Shown here one piece after another: positions 1 to 15,000 of a stretch of DNA of 60,000 nucleotides. Below the pieces are notes generated by a model. It was not told the DNA's origin and made no database searches. It saw only the letters and a program-made list of their open reading frames with translations. The stretch spans positions 22,260,001 to 22,320,000 of the forward strand of contig OU612065.1 in assembly GCA_914767715.1 (NCBI GenBank). The letters are read 5' to 3'. The stretch is from Membranipora membranacea. Lineage: Eukaryota > Bryozoa > Gymnolaemata > Cheilostomatida > Membraniporidae. The position numbers and the translations under genes were made by a program. The stretch's first letter is position 1, and every line of letters starts with the position of its first letter.

Positions 1-3000
1 TTAAATGTCTCCAGGTTTGTGATGGTATGAGAAGTAGAATCTGGTCCAACCAAATCATACTGAGGCTCAGTTACAGCGCGCTTCCTTCTGAAAGGTGTTG
101 AGTCTCCTACTATCTGATAGTACACCTACATATTCAAACAATATGTTAATAATTGCATTTAGACTTCCCATAATATTCCCATTTTATACTGTGTTGTTGT
201 ATTTCTGAATTATTTAGAAGGGAACCAACTAGTGGGTAGCTCTGTGCCTAGGCTGCGAGGAACCAATTCCACAATCTCTATGTACATAAAGAAAACTTTT
301 TTTTGACTGGAGCACACATGCATAGCAAGAAAAATTGGTTGCTGCGAACAAGAATTTGGAAAAGTACATATATTTAGAAATTATCCTACCTTGTACCCTA
401 GCAGCTGGCCATTAGTTTGGTCAGCAGGCACAGCTTCCCATGATACAGTTATCTCAGTATCGCTCACAGTGCCATCAAGTATCCGGGACGGTGCTCCAAC
501 AGGAACTAAAACAAAGTCATGATAGTAAGCATGCTACCCAAAGCAAGCACAAAATATATGAGAGCTTAATGAAGCATATCAACGATTCTTTTCATTTCAA
601 GTTCAATTGTGCCGAAACATTTTTTTCTATACACTTTATTAGCCAATGAGAACATACGGCAGCGAGTTAAAAATTTTACGAATATATTGATTACAAGAAA
701 AAGGTTTAAAAAGTCTGGTCAGGAGACTTAATTTCTGTACCGGGTTATGGGAGTAAACATCGCAAAGAAAAAATAAGTAAATATTTTACCTGCCACACCC
801 ACATATATGACTGTGGGGTTGCTGGGTTCGCTGACACCTTCAGAGTTCATAGATCCCAGCCTGATCTCATATAACTGGCCCTTCTCCAGGTTCTCCAGCA
901 TGACGGTGGTGGACGGATAATTAACGTCAGTGTACTCGAAGCTGGCTATCCCTCTTTGACTCTCGGGGCTATAGGCAGCGTACCTGGCAGAGGGAATAAT
1001 GGTAGTAATAATATTATCATTTGTCAGAATAGAACATCATAAACTATTCGCTCTTACATTATCAAAATTTTCAGATCTTTCTAAAATGGTTTTATTTGGC
1101 CTTATTTGTCTCCATCAAAATAAAAAATTAATCATATTTATTATATTCAAATAAATCAATTCAAGACATTTTTTAATGATTGTATGTGCTGATATTCATA
1201 TATACCATCATCAAATGCATGCATGTTGTAGTCTAATGAAGGCAACGATTTAAAAAAGGTTGATGTGACAAACTAACCAGATCCTGGTTTGAGTCAGCTG
1301 ACCATTCCACTGGTCCTGTGGAGGGTTACTCCACGTAATATTGAGTGATGTGGCCGTTCTGGGCACAATTTCATGTGACGGGGGTCCGGATGATGGTCTC
1401 TCTGCTTGTGTGAAATCTGTCCTCTCTACTGATGCAGCTGAGCGACCTGCAACAAATGAAAAAAGAGCTTTCAGAATGTCTTTCATTTTTTATAATGGGA
1501 GGCCTTCAGATGCAACAAGGAGGTACCATTTCCTGTATCACAACTATTTGGTATCACACTTTTACTGTGTCCCAACTAACATGTATCACAACTTTACTGT
1601 ATCATCACTTTACTGTGTCACAACTATCCTTTTTCACAGCTATCCTGTATCACAACTGACCAGTACTACAACTTTACTGTTTGACTTTGAAAATGTATAA
1701 TACACTCACCCAATGAGTTGACAGCTTCCAGTTTGAAGAAGTACTTGGTCGCAGGCACCAGGCCTTTGATTATGTGTTCTTCGCTGTCACCTCCAATAAA
1801 ATCATCAGACTCCGCATATATATCCTTGTCCTGTCTGTACCACAGTGTATAATTCATTATTGGTAGGTTGTTCTCAGCACCTTTTGTCCATTTCAAAGTC
1901 ATTTCTCTTGATGCTGCGGATCTGATGAAGAAGCCTTGTGGTTGTCCTGGTTTGTCTACAACGCATATATGATAACATACAAGAAATGAGTCAAATTAAA
2001 CATGGTTGCTTATTACAGCAGTTCTTAGGGTTCAACAATCTAATGGAATTAACTCAAAGTAATAGATTAAAAGAAGAATAAATTTACTATAAATAACTGG
2101 AGCTGAATCATAGCAACAACTACTGATAAAGTACATAATAATATCATACTTTGATTAGTAGGTGACGTGACTCTGTAGTCGAATATAGCAGAGTCTCCAG
2201 TGCCGTTATTGTTTTTAGCATTGAGGGTGAATATGTAGAGCGAGCCTGGAAGTAAGCTATCTACTGGATAATAAGTCTGTGTCAGGTCTGTCACTTCTAC
2301 TCCATCTCCGCTGTCTGTGCTTCTCTTATATCTGCATGATGGAGATAGGTTATAAGTCAATGCTGGATCAGTGAGATGGATTTAGGTCATCCTGATCACA
2401 AGTTTTGGTACAGTACATTTGCTACTATTCAGTCTCTTTCTTTCTTTTTTTCATTTATCATTCATCTAATTTACATCTAATTTACAATATCTTTTATTAT
2501 GGATAGGCAACTTCCATCATATCACTCTGAGCTCAATCTGAGGATTAAACCTCAACCTTGACTAAATTTTGGTGTTGGCATTGTTTAATATAGCTATTGG
2601 GGCGGTGTAATTCAAGTTTTTAGGATTAACTCAACATATGGACTTGCAATAAGGGCTTTCCCTGGTTCTTACCAATGATCTCAGATTAAGTGATAAAATG
2701 ACGACAATAGGATGAAAGCGTGATAAAATATAGAATCTTGGTATGTAAGCAAAGGTTCAAGGATCACACCCAAAATTCTTATTTTTAGAGTCTGGGATTA
2801 TAATCCAACACATTTTCTTAGCATCAACAATTACTTCCCAAGGCACAAAATATAATGATAATACAAAAGAAATTGTTAATAAACTACCGAACTCTGCATA
2901 AATGAGCAATCTACCAGCAACATCAATATCATTATTGGCATGCTTTCTTATCGGAATCCCTAGATTGTATCCGTATTTATGTCAGACATTTTATGTACTT

Positions 3001-6000
3001 TTTAAGGCAGCAAAAAATGAAGGTATTTAGAGATAAGATCAAAGGATTAATGATCGGATAATTAATTTTCTTCTGGTATAATGATTTGCAAGTAATTACA
3101 TCATATAACATCCATTGTTACATCTACAATTGTATCATAATTTTACATACATCCTCAGGGTTGGCAACACAAAAAGGCTGTAACCTTGGCAGATAAAATA
3201 TAGGCCTTCACAACTACATCACAGAGTAAGGAATGTCCTGTTGGCCTTGTAAGATATGACATACCTTAATCCATCAAAATCACAGATAATCTCATAAAAT
3301 CCGGACTTAGCATAAATTCATGTCGAAGTTGGTCTATTATCATAGAAATAACCATTTATTTCGTAATGAGTGCTTCTAGATCTTCTGTTTTATATTAATT
3401 TGATTATCAGAATGGATAGGGCAACATAATAGGTCAGATAGAGCTACCTTATACAATCCCAAGATAAACTTGATACAAATTTGGCCTAATAAAGCAGAGT
3501 CACATAACCACTTTCTTTTCTATTTGTTTGATGCCTTTGTACTAAACATGATAGTTTTAGAGATTTGAAGTCATCGCTTTGAGCTTTAACTTTCTCTCGA
3601 TTCTTATATTCAAATTGAGTAATTTTACCAAAACTTAATTATCACCATCACCAAACAATACAAATAGAGTGGCGTGACTAGAGTAGGTCCAGCTACAGTA
3701 ACAAACCTTAGATTAGCTACAGTAACAAACCTTAGATTGTATTTGAGTTCATCGATTGGAGAGTTTGGATATTTAGGCTGTCTCCAGGTTAGCATGAGGG
3801 TCGTCGCCTGGATATTCTTCATTGAGAAAGACTGAGGGACTGAGGGGGCAGCTGGCAATGTGAACACTTCTTTGATTTGAGATTTAGCACCATCACCAAT
3901 TCCAGAGTAAGCCAATACCTAAGAGAATCAGAAAATAATCATTACCAATTTAAGTGTAACACTTTCATGTAAACACAGAACCAGATAGTTGCTAATTCTG
4001 TTACAGCAAGACAAACTCATCAGTAATCTCACCCAGTCTTGTAGAGATAGGAACAGACTTAACACTCAATATCCACTCCAAGAACGCCTCTATAAAGCCT
4101 AATCAGTGATATCACCAAGCCTGGTGAAGCCAAAAATTTCAAATCAATTTTCAAATTTTGATCAGTCAACATGGAATGAATAACATTTATAATAATACCT
4201 GGATTGTGTATTTGGTAAATCCATGTAGACCGCTTATTCTGGCTCCAAGCGCCTGGCTGCTGACTTTTATCACTTTGGGTAGTTCATAGATGTCAGCTTG
4301 CTGATAGAACACTTTATATCCAGCAATGATTCCATTAGAATGTCTTGGTGCTACTGCAGTCCAACTAATGTCTATGCTGCTATCAGTCTTTGATGAGATT
4401 GTCACAACGGAAGGTCCTCTGCTGGGTACTGCAATACAAAGAAAAACTGATCAGATGATAGTTATTGTTACGCCTCCTCATGGGATCAAATCAAACATTT
4501 GGTCAAGTCTCTTTGTTGGTTCTCAACTGCTATGGAAAACCTCTTAATCTCACACTAGAAACTAACTGCAAAGTCCCCAAACGAGAGATAGGAACATGAT
4601 CAGATAACATTATAAAATATTCTTACCATATTCTATAGTTCTCGCAGAGACAGGTTCACCAGGGTCACTTTCGAATTGGCTGTTCTTTGATATGACCTTG
4701 ACTGTGTAGCTGGCGTAAGCTGTCAGGTTACCCAGTATAAAGAACCTGCTGAGTGGGTTTGTGACTGTGGCATTACGCGGTGAAGATTCATACTCAGACT
4801 GGTATTCCACCCTGTAACCACTCAGCTCACCGTTGAACTCTGACAGCTCTAGGGGCTACAAATAGCAATATTAGGGAATGGAGGCTGTGATAAAAGTTCT
4901 TGGAATCTGGTTTTTTTTTATAATGATCATCATGTGATTTTTTATAATGATAATCTTGTGACTTTTATCTCATACCAAAATGTGCTTTGTGAATAATAGA
5001 AATCTTGGATTTTTATATGATAGTTATGAAAAGTTATGAAATAGAAATCACAGGGGTCTCTTTTTCTGTAGAGTTTCAGGGTGATACAAAGAACTCAATT
5101 GGCTGGTTCTGTAATCTCATTTATTCATTCTTACCTCCCAGTTGAGAATAAGTGTTGAGTAGTTTTGTGCTCTGATGCTGACATTTCTTGGTGGACCCTC
5201 AGGAGGGGCCATCTTGGTGGTGATCATACCAGTAGTCTCGCTGGCCTCACTGGGGCCAGCTATATTGACAGCAAATATTTGGAAAAAGTAGTCAGTGTAT
5301 GGAGTGAGAAGATTGCTTAATGAAACGGAGCTGTAAAGGAAAGAGAGGAGACAACGTGGGTAAATAGAGCTAGTAGGTATCTGACGCCATAATCTTTGAG
5401 AAATGCAGTTTGTTGTCATATCACCTCACAAGGCGGCAGCAACATCAAACAATCGGCTATTTGAATGGTAATACTTCCCATATGATTACGAGAATCCGAT
5501 TAATAGTAGACAATCCAGTTACACATTTTACAAGATTATCAGACCTTCAAAAATTCAACACAATAACTAAATCAATGTTTCCCTTCAGTTCATTGCGCCT
5601 CGTTTGACGCCTTTGAAAATTCGAGTTAACACCTTTAATTACCTCTTTTCATTGCCCACGTCGCTAACATTGACCAGCCAAGTCCAGTTACTGCTCTCCT
5701 TTACTCTGTAGTTGACTATCCAGGTTTTTACAGGTGCCTGGCCATCATCTCCGGGATTAAACCTTATCTGTGCTGATCGACTCCCTATATTCGTAACTGC
5801 CAAGTTTGTTGGCGGTTGAGGGGGAACTGTAATTAGGCAAAGAGTGGTTGATCAAAATGAACAAAAATAATATATCACATTATATTGTAGCTGAGAATAC
5901 AACTTTTGATGCTTTTGTACAGATGCTTGCTGCCGATTTTGCAGTTTTAAGCACCAAATCACATTACAAATATGTGCAGGAATTTATTTTTTGCTATGAC

Positions 6001-9000
6001 CGTTCCTATCGCACATTCAGTTAGAGCATTTTGTAACGCTGTTTTGAAATCTGAGTGTGGGTAAAAATTTACAAAGTTTTTGGCGTAATTTGATGATTAT
6101 ATGGCAAGGTATGGATGAATCAGAATGCAAACCAGCGCATATATTATTTGATCATGCATTAGCAGGTGCATCAAAAATAATACTACACATTACATTACAT
6201 ACCTGGAGGAGGCCTTGTAGCCTTAGTGATCGGTAAACTCGGACCAAGGCCGATAACTGTAGCTGCACTGACTGTGACAGTGTATGTAGAATCTGAGGCC
6301 AGGTTTTGTATAACTTTGTAATGTAGAGTTTTGTCCTGATCATGTGTAATATTAAAGTTCTGACCTGCTGGACGTCCCGGGCCAACAATTCTCACACGAT
6401 AATCTGGTAAGTGTCAAAAAAGTTAAATTTACCTTGATAATCTGTTCATAAATTCAAGTTCTTTCCTAAAAATATGACAGTTTCAATTACTTTTTGGTCT
6501 GAATGGCCATTTTCCAGTAAGGATGTAATCAAGAAGTTGGAAGTACTAACTCCTTGGGTGTATCTGCTCCATGGTGTAATAAAAGGGCTATAAATAAAAT
6601 ATTGGCGACTCACCAAAATGAAACAAGTGCACAACGTTATCACCTATCAGCATTACCTGTGAATTAAAGACAGGTAATCGTCCCATATGGCAGGAAGGCT
6701 TGAGAACTCTTGATTCATAATTTCGAGGTCAAGTACACTTGGTTAGCTACTTACATAAAAGTATTCCATTGGTTACAGTAGGCGGGTTCCAGGTAACATT
6801 GAGACTGAGGTATGTTCTACCTAGATCAGGAATAGCCAGACCTGTCACAGTCTCTGGTCTGTCCTGAAGTGTGGTACAGTCAGTGAGGGCTCCAGGGCTC
6901 TCACCTCCATCCGTGTATAAACTGACGTTCAATCTGCAAAACAAAAAAAATCAAAATAAAGTGGAAATCCTTTACAATTTAGGTAATTTCTCAAACATTG
7001 TTGCAATGCATTTGTTCACAATTCTTGGTCAGCATCCCCCAGCTACTACTACCCCTGGATACATAACTCATGGCACAAGAAAAAGTTTGTGATGGGAAAA
7101 CTGCCCTCCTAAAAAACTTAGTCTCCTGGTTTTTGTCTAGCGCGCATAACTTGAATTTAAATGTACTGTAATCAATTTCTCTAGGTTTTTGCACAGTAGG
7201 GCAGAATAGAACAGTGTAGAATAAGCCCTAAGCTCAGAGCATCACATGGTTAGTACTCACCTATACTCAGTGTATTTGTTTAGCGCGTTCACTACTGCTG
7301 TTTGAGAACTTTGTAGAGTAGCATCGACCCGTACAAACTTTGCCACTGCTTGACTATCTTTAAGATACGCTCGGATGTTGTAACCTAAAGAATAAATATC
7401 ATGACAGGGTTAGATAATTGGCTTTTGGCACACAACAGCAATCAAGTAAGTGATGCTACGCTACATATATTTTAAGCCGGATTTGAGAAAATGTAAAGTT
7501 GTTGGAATCAATGTTGCAGATACAAATATGGTCTCCAGTTATCAGTCAGTCTTGTTGTTCAAACAGTATTAAAGACACCAAAAAGGTGTGTTATTGGTCA
7601 TGGAATATGTCAGCTCAGACTATGTACTTGCCTTTGGGTTGCCCATTGATAGTCCTGTCATCGGGGGCTTCAAATGTTATCTGACATGCAGTTGAGCTTG
7701 TGGCAAGGACATTATTGATAACAGGAGGACTTGTTGGTACGCCTTCTTGGGTGGTCACCCGCTGCAGTTCACTGTATGTCAACGCTGCTCCCTTCACTTC
7801 GTTGAAGGCAGCAATACGAACCCAAAATCTAACGATAAGAATATAGTATGATGGTAACTTGCTGAACCATGAATATTATTCAAAAGTATCAAAAATATTA
7901 TTTAGCCATCAACCAACCTGCCATTCCGCCAATGAATAATTATGTGGACACACTCCCTATCGTTGTTAACGTTGGACATCAATACACTGGCATTACTGAT
8001 TTTGACGCCAGGCTTAGTGATGTTTGCAAAAAATAATTGCTTTCTATCTAATTGATTTATCAATGTCACTTCCTAAAAATACACCCCACTCACTCTGTAT
8101 AGGGAAGGAGATTCTCAATATCTTTGGATAAAACACCAGTAGATGATGTGTTATATGTAAGACTTCCAGATGGTGGCGAACTGGGTGGGTTTGGGCGCCA
8201 ATCAATAACATAGCCTAAGAGGTTGTCCGAATTCCAATCATCTCTGGGTGGAGGTGTGAATGTCACCCTCACAGATCTCTGGGTGATAGGAGTAATGCTC
8301 TGAATCACAGGCGCTGCACTTGGTACTGTTTAAAAAAGTAGAAGATAGAGTGAATAAGAGACAAGTCACAGACTTCTATACACATAATTCATCTTTACCT
8401 CAACTTTCAAGTTCAATAATACTGGGAGCAATGTCACTCAATGGCTACGACTATACCTCACTTTTACATTGTTTTTGTATGTCCACTCAGACAATGACAG
8501 CACCAAGGTGCGTGCTAGGAAGGCCAAAGCTGCAGTGGCAGGTGACAGCGTCCTCCTGCATGGAGCTATACCATACATGATGGTTCTTCTATCTACATGC
8601 ACTATTACTAGCATATATACACAGATAGCTAGCTTTCTTTATTACGCCAGACAAACAAACCTTCTGGATCAATCCTGATAGCAGCAGTTGGTACACTCCA
8701 CTGTCCTTCTCCGACAGAGTTGACAGCAGTAATAACAAACTCATATGTCTTAGCTGGCTTCAGATCTCGTGCATCATAGCTAGTGGCATCAGGGGCTAGA
8801 CTGTCACCGATAATCATCCAATCTGCACCTGTTTAAAGAGGAGGCAGGCTATTTTCATCCAAAGTAAGTTGAATGTTAGGTGTCATACCACTTGATCACA
8901 ATCTGTAATCTGATAAATTACTGTATCACTTCATGTCATCTCAACTCACCAACTCATAACTATTTTTACAGCAGCCAGGTATCATGATTAAAAACTGTGA

Positions 9001-12000
9001 TGGATTTCCCATAAACTTTGGGATTGTTTTTGACAGCTTTGAGACAGCATTTCATGAAAATCAAATCTTACCTGTGCTCGTCTCTCTGCGCCTGACTCTG
9101 TAGTTGAGTATAGGTCTGTTACCATTGAACGGAGCCGTCCAGGTGATGGTGATAGTTCTGGGAGCCTCTGCCGTTTCAGCCTCAGCGTTTGGTCTCAGTG
9201 GAACTTCTATGATTGTTATATTATATCGAGCAGAGGCATTACCGGCTGCCGATGTAACTGAACAAGAAAACTGGCCCTCATCAGTCAGCGATCGTAGGGA
9301 GATAAACCTCAACACTTGGTTATCGTCATCGAGAACTCGATATCCTGGCTCATTCTGTATCTGTAACGTGCCTTGTTCCGTTGTTTTAAACCACTGAATA
9401 CTAGCTGAGACCCGACTGTCTTTGTTCAGACGACAGGCTCTCTCAACTCCAGCAGATTTCTGCTCTTCAATGGGATATTGCTGCGGTATTATTGATGTCC
9501 TGTCTAAAAGTGAGATTAATGCAACATTGTACTATCAATTCATAGGCATCTCTGCAATGAGAGAGAATGATTTGCACCATTTTATTATTGTTTGCGTTTC
9601 CTGCTGTGTGACAATGAATATATTTCAAAATAGTGGTTGCCAATGATTATCGCTATTTCATTTATGGCACACTCTCAGCAGGCTCAAATTTCCTTTTGCC
9701 TTTCAATGAGTTTATCTCTTGCACTTCAATTCCTAACCTATCAGTAGTTCCTAGTTGATGTTATTTTCGTTTTCAATATTCTACTAAAAACATATAATCC
9801 TCTTGAGCCACTCAGTGGCATTTCCCTTCATTTTTTTAAAATTCGCACAGTAAAACCTTCATCTTTGCTATAAGTGTGAAGAAAGCCAGATCACATACCG
9901 ATTGCATTGTGTATACGGCTGATATCATAATCAAGAATAGTTATTAAAAACCCATCAAGATCAGCTACTGAGCCATTAGTATGCTCAGATACTCAAATTT
10001 TATTCATTCTCCTTTATCTGTTTATGATGCAATGATCTGACAGTAGTTGCTGGCGCTTGGAAAATATTGCTAGGTAATTTTGGGTGTATAGACCTATAAT
10101 TTATGTCTGGATAATGGGATAAGGATTGAAAGAAACCGCAATTATGTACCGGAAGACAAACTTTGAAGAGAGTGCAAACATTCAATAAACTTTGACACGC
10201 TCAATGTACCTGTACATTACAATTATTTGTTATGTGAGAAAAGATATCTGAGAAATCTATTTATAGTGAGCAGAACAACAAAGCAACATATCACCATTTT
10301 TGATTACGCCAAAAGTCTGATAAACAGTGACAACCAGAAATGACAGGTGTATATTCAAGATAATGTGACTCTTAAGATCCTTACTGTAGACAGTTAGCGT
10401 TGCAGACGCTTGGGTGAATCCCAAACTATTGTTTGCTTTACACAAGTAGTTGCCGCTATCTGTCCAGAGTGCTCTGACTACGGTCAGTGTTGGTTCTGTA
10501 CCGACCTCTCTGGTCAAGCCTGCGAATATTGGATCTGTAAACAAAATCAAATAATGCAGTTTTACGCTTTGCAAAGATGTATGTTATCTAGGAGGGAAGA
10601 GTTTGCAGGAGAAAAACGTTCACCATTTTCCAGGGCATGAAATACTGAATTTGATGGCTAGCAAATTTTTACTCTACCCATCACTTTATGCGAACCCCCA
10701 CATTTGCTAGTGGAATTGATGCTAGCTAACCGTGGGTCACAAAAGCTATTCTAAAGTTATGCTATCATTTGCTCCTCTCAGGAAAAAAATAATAACATAT
10801 CCAAAGTTGAAAACCTAATCTAAGACATTATACTTCTTTTGAAGGATTTCGAACTCCCCACAATCAGGCAGTTTTTTGCACACCGCCTCTCCATATAACT
10901 GTAAATTACGGTTTAATTTATTCTCGCAGTCACTTACTGAATATCCAGCTTAAAACAGGGGTGGGTTTACCCTCCACCCCACATGTCAGCGTAGCATCAG
11001 GCCCAGACACCATCGTAACATTTTCAGGTCTCTGAGAGATTGTCGGAGGTGCACCTGGAGATAGAAAACATAATAATATTAATATAAAAATAATAATACA
11101 TTTATTGTCAGCAACAATACATCATCTCTCATGTTTTCCATGGTGTGACATGAACAAAAATTGGAGAAAATAAAGAATATTGACAAGATTCAACAAAAAT
11201 AAGACAATACCAACAATGAACTAGGTTTAGTTCATTGATACCAATAAACATCATTGTTGACTTTGATATTTCAAATAATGTTCAATCTGGGTTTAGGTAG
11301 CTTTGTTCTACCCATAACCACTGTCATAGATATTCACATTGAAGGTTTCATCTCCGATGTGAATCTCAATAAACGACATTTAATGCAGGTAATGGTTCCC
11401 AGGATGTGTGGTTGGTAAGGGACAATAATTGCAGCTGAGAGTAGTTTAGAAACTGCAGCATGAATTAATGTCAGAGAAAGGTATTAATATTTGGCAAAAG
11501 GCAACACATGTTGCTGTGATCGATCATTTGTCATTTTCATCTAATAAGGAGGTATCAGTTCTTGCCTGTATGAACCTTGGATCAACACAAGGCTCACAAA
11601 AACACTCAACAACACAATGATTTAGAGCTTTGCTACGCAGATGAAGAATTTATTACTTGAGAATCATCCTTAGCAGTATGGAATAAATTAATCCCTCTTT
11701 ATGACAAACTAAACTTAGATTGTCTGTATTGAGTACTAAAAGTTATAACTAACCAGTAACCACTTAACTGACATTGCATGGATAAAAAACCTCTCTTGTT
11801 TTGATAACCAACTGATACTTGTTTGTGTTTACGCTCTCACTCTTTTATGTATATACAATGGATTCATATTATAGGAAATCTTAGAGGAGTCGTGTTTCCG
11901 AAAGCTTCTAGTGGTGTAATTTCATAACCATTTGCTAGATGAGTCTGGGCAGAGTCAGTAATAAGTGTCAATTTGACTGAGAGTTACCCGATCATTCACT

Positions 12001-15000
12001 GAATATAAACTATTACATGTACAACATGTGGATGTACCAGATACTTTTTGTTATTATCTATTTCAGTATATCTCTAGTTGAAACTATACAGCTTAATCCT
12101 CTAACTAAAATAACTTGTGTTGGCTCATCAAAAAGGAAGACTTTGATAGGGGAGATACTGGGTTTTCTAGATTATGATCACTTACTGTTGAGCTGGAAGT
12201 AGGTTCGATCTATGTCAGTGCCAGCCTTGTTCTCCACCATGCACTGATAAACTCCTGAATCTTCTAGTCCTACATTTCTCAGGGTTAGTGAGCCATTCTC
12301 TGAGATAACAAATCTGTAAAAAACACAGAAAAGTGCAGAAATGTAGGATACTCAGCTAATTGAACATGATCAGGACATTATGTCAGGGCATTGCCACAGA
12401 ACACCTTTGTATATAAATTATATTGACAGACCATTAATGTCAGACAGTGAATGAGGATGTACCAATGCACGCTTGTGAAATTCAATCACCTTTCACATCA
12501 AAACGAATGTTCCTTGCAAAGCAAATGTGGTGAACCAGACACCTCTAGACTAAACGAAGTTATCAATAAGGAGTCCAACTTTTGACAGGTGACTACTCAT
12601 TCTGGGTACAAACATTTGACAGGACTGATTTCTGCTTTCTGGCAACAAAACAATGATCCATTGCCACAAATTTACATGATATGGTATCAATCAAGCATCG
12701 AGCACCGCTTTTGGTATTGAAATTAATTCAAATTTGACCAGTATGGCGCACAGAGTTAGTCCCAGCCAACTCCACTGAGTCTATATCAAAGGGAGAAATG
12801 TTCAGTGGTATACTGTGAAATCAATGTGCTTGATAAAATCATGGAGCCTGTCCTTACTTTTCACTCGATCTGATGATTTGGGCGTCCTTGAACCACGTTT
12901 TTGTACCTTCTACTGTGATTTCACAATTTAGAGTTCTAGTTGATCCTATGTCAGCTTGTGTAACAGGATCCATTCTTCTAGAAAAACTAGGCTTATCTAA
13001 AACAGATGAGTGGTATGTAGTACATATCACATACTACTTATAGGAGATGGTCAAACACTGTATATGCAAATAGCTTATGGTATAGGAAGACAACACAGGG
13101 TCACTGCTCTGCAAGTACACTGGAGAAGTGCTCCAGTGGTCTAGGTCTCCACCACTAGACTTGCACGAACTGTGATAGGCCTATGGATAACATAATGACA
13201 ATGAGAAGAAAGGCGAAAGAACCCAATTACAGTTCTGAGTCTTCAATTATACTACCAGTTGCCTAGAGTACAAACATAAGGTATTTTTATTTGTTTAAAC
13301 ATACTGATAAGTTTGATGGTGGTTGTGCTAGTTATGGTGTCTTGGCCGCTCATTTCAGCCTCACAGATGTACCTATCATCAGAAACAGGGTTCCTTACAG
13401 TCAATCTCCTTCTGTTAGTGTCTGTACTGGTTGACATATCTTGTCTTGTGCTAGAGCCTGATGATATCTTATACCACTTAATCGTGACATCTGTGAGTGG
13501 GCTACAAAAAGGAAAATCAGGGTGGCAAAATAATTTACCTGGAAAACCATAAACTTGAGGTGAGTTTTAAGAGATTTTGGTGCCTGTGCAAAACATTAAC
13601 ACAGTGATGGATTTCAAGATTATGCACTGGATTGGCAAGTTATAATGTCCTACCAATGTCATGAGTCTTCATAAAATCTTCAAATTGAAGAGTGGTGAAA
13701 TACATTGATTGATCGATCGATGACTGAGTGAGATGATTGGGCTTACCTGGCATTGACAACACATTCTAGAATATGTTGAGCCTGGCCTGAAGGTCCTTCA
13801 ACTACCTCAGATGTCTGTGGTAAGGGGATCACAAATGATGGCCCAACCTTTTGTCTTGATGTTGCTGTAAAGAAGAACATAGCATACTTAGGCTGATTAA
13901 AGTGGATTAACACTTTCTTTGAATAAATCTTGATTCATTACAGGTATGGGATCAATGCAAAAAGAGGAGTAATGGAATGAGGATTCTGAACACTTTTATA
14001 TCAAGAAACTGAACTATGGTGTGCTGGTTGCCTGTCTTGATAGGCTTTGTTGGTGTGTTGGTTGCTATGAAATTCAGTTTTCTGTCTTATAAACAGCATC
14101 CACTGCCATTACTAAATATAACTGTTTGAGTCTAGACAGTGTCACTCATTGCAGTCTTTTAAGACTGTTGTTCATTCTATAAAAAAAATTGGTTCGAGGT
14201 GATGTTTTTGTACTCAAAGTTTTGGTCCATAGATCAGCACACGCAATGAACATCAAACATGATTGCTTTCATTTCTCAAAGCTTGATTTGATTGGTACTC
14301 ACGTGATACCGCAAGCCGAAAGATTCTGCTTCTAGCTTGAGTCTGGTCTCCAAACTTGTTAGTAAACTCAACCTGAAATGGTTTATCATCAAACCAGCTC
14401 TTGCTATCAAGGATTATGAGATTGAAGTCATTACTGATGTAATAGGTGCTGTCTGATTGCAGCTCATTAGATAGCGTAGCTCCAGATCCAGTGAACCATT
14501 TGACAAATCTGGAAGTCAACTCTGGATAAGTGTCGATTGGTGGCATATTCAGCACAACAGCATCACGAGTCTCTACAGCCTTGGGCTCCTCTACAGTCGA
14601 CTCATTCCATGTGTTATTGAAATCTGTAACATCAAAAAAAGTAATGAAAGAAACAACTTCATTTTCACCTACCATTGAAGACAAGCAATTTAAATTAACT
14701 ACCACAGTATGTGGTTAGCTTAATATAATATGACCAATTTTCTTCTAGAAATCCTATCCTCTTATTACCTTCATTACCCGGATTGGACATTCAGACCCAC
14801 AATAATCTGCAATACTGGGAATTTAGTAATTATGTTAATTATTCACAGCGGTTGTCAATCAATGAATATGTGGAATAAAAGGATGGTAAGAGGTGTGGAG
14901 TATAGGTAATAGTGTAAATGACAATGCTCCATAACAGCTGAAAAATTGGTGAGAACCTTTTACATGGAGGACTTTCAACTTGGACCAGTTACTGTATAGG

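Larger units (their letters stand above)
1..8828 (-). other. sdk: sidekick exons 12-28 (FN3-1 to FN3-11)
   Basis: Exon coordinates, 5' to 3' on the minus strand: 8828-8661, 8325-8094, 7828-7632, 7384-7261, 6933-6755, 6403-6203, 5826-5643, 5330-5135, 4855-4627, 4428-4199, 3918-3731, 2331-2150, 1955-1710, 1446-1278, 983-790, 505-390, 125-1 (cut by the window edge). All phases agree from one to the next. Domain boundaries fall mainly on phase-1 introns, as is usual for FN3 genes. The donor after 7632 is GC rather than GT. The longest intron (3730-2332, 1.4 kb) holds no recognisable feature. Confidence 0.88.

Noticed and set aside
14253-14705. Whole 150-codon minus-strand frame as one sidekick exon
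   Set aside because: Only 14303-14623 is bounded by a proper acceptor and donor and aligns with Ig2. The extensions on both sides are read-through into introns.
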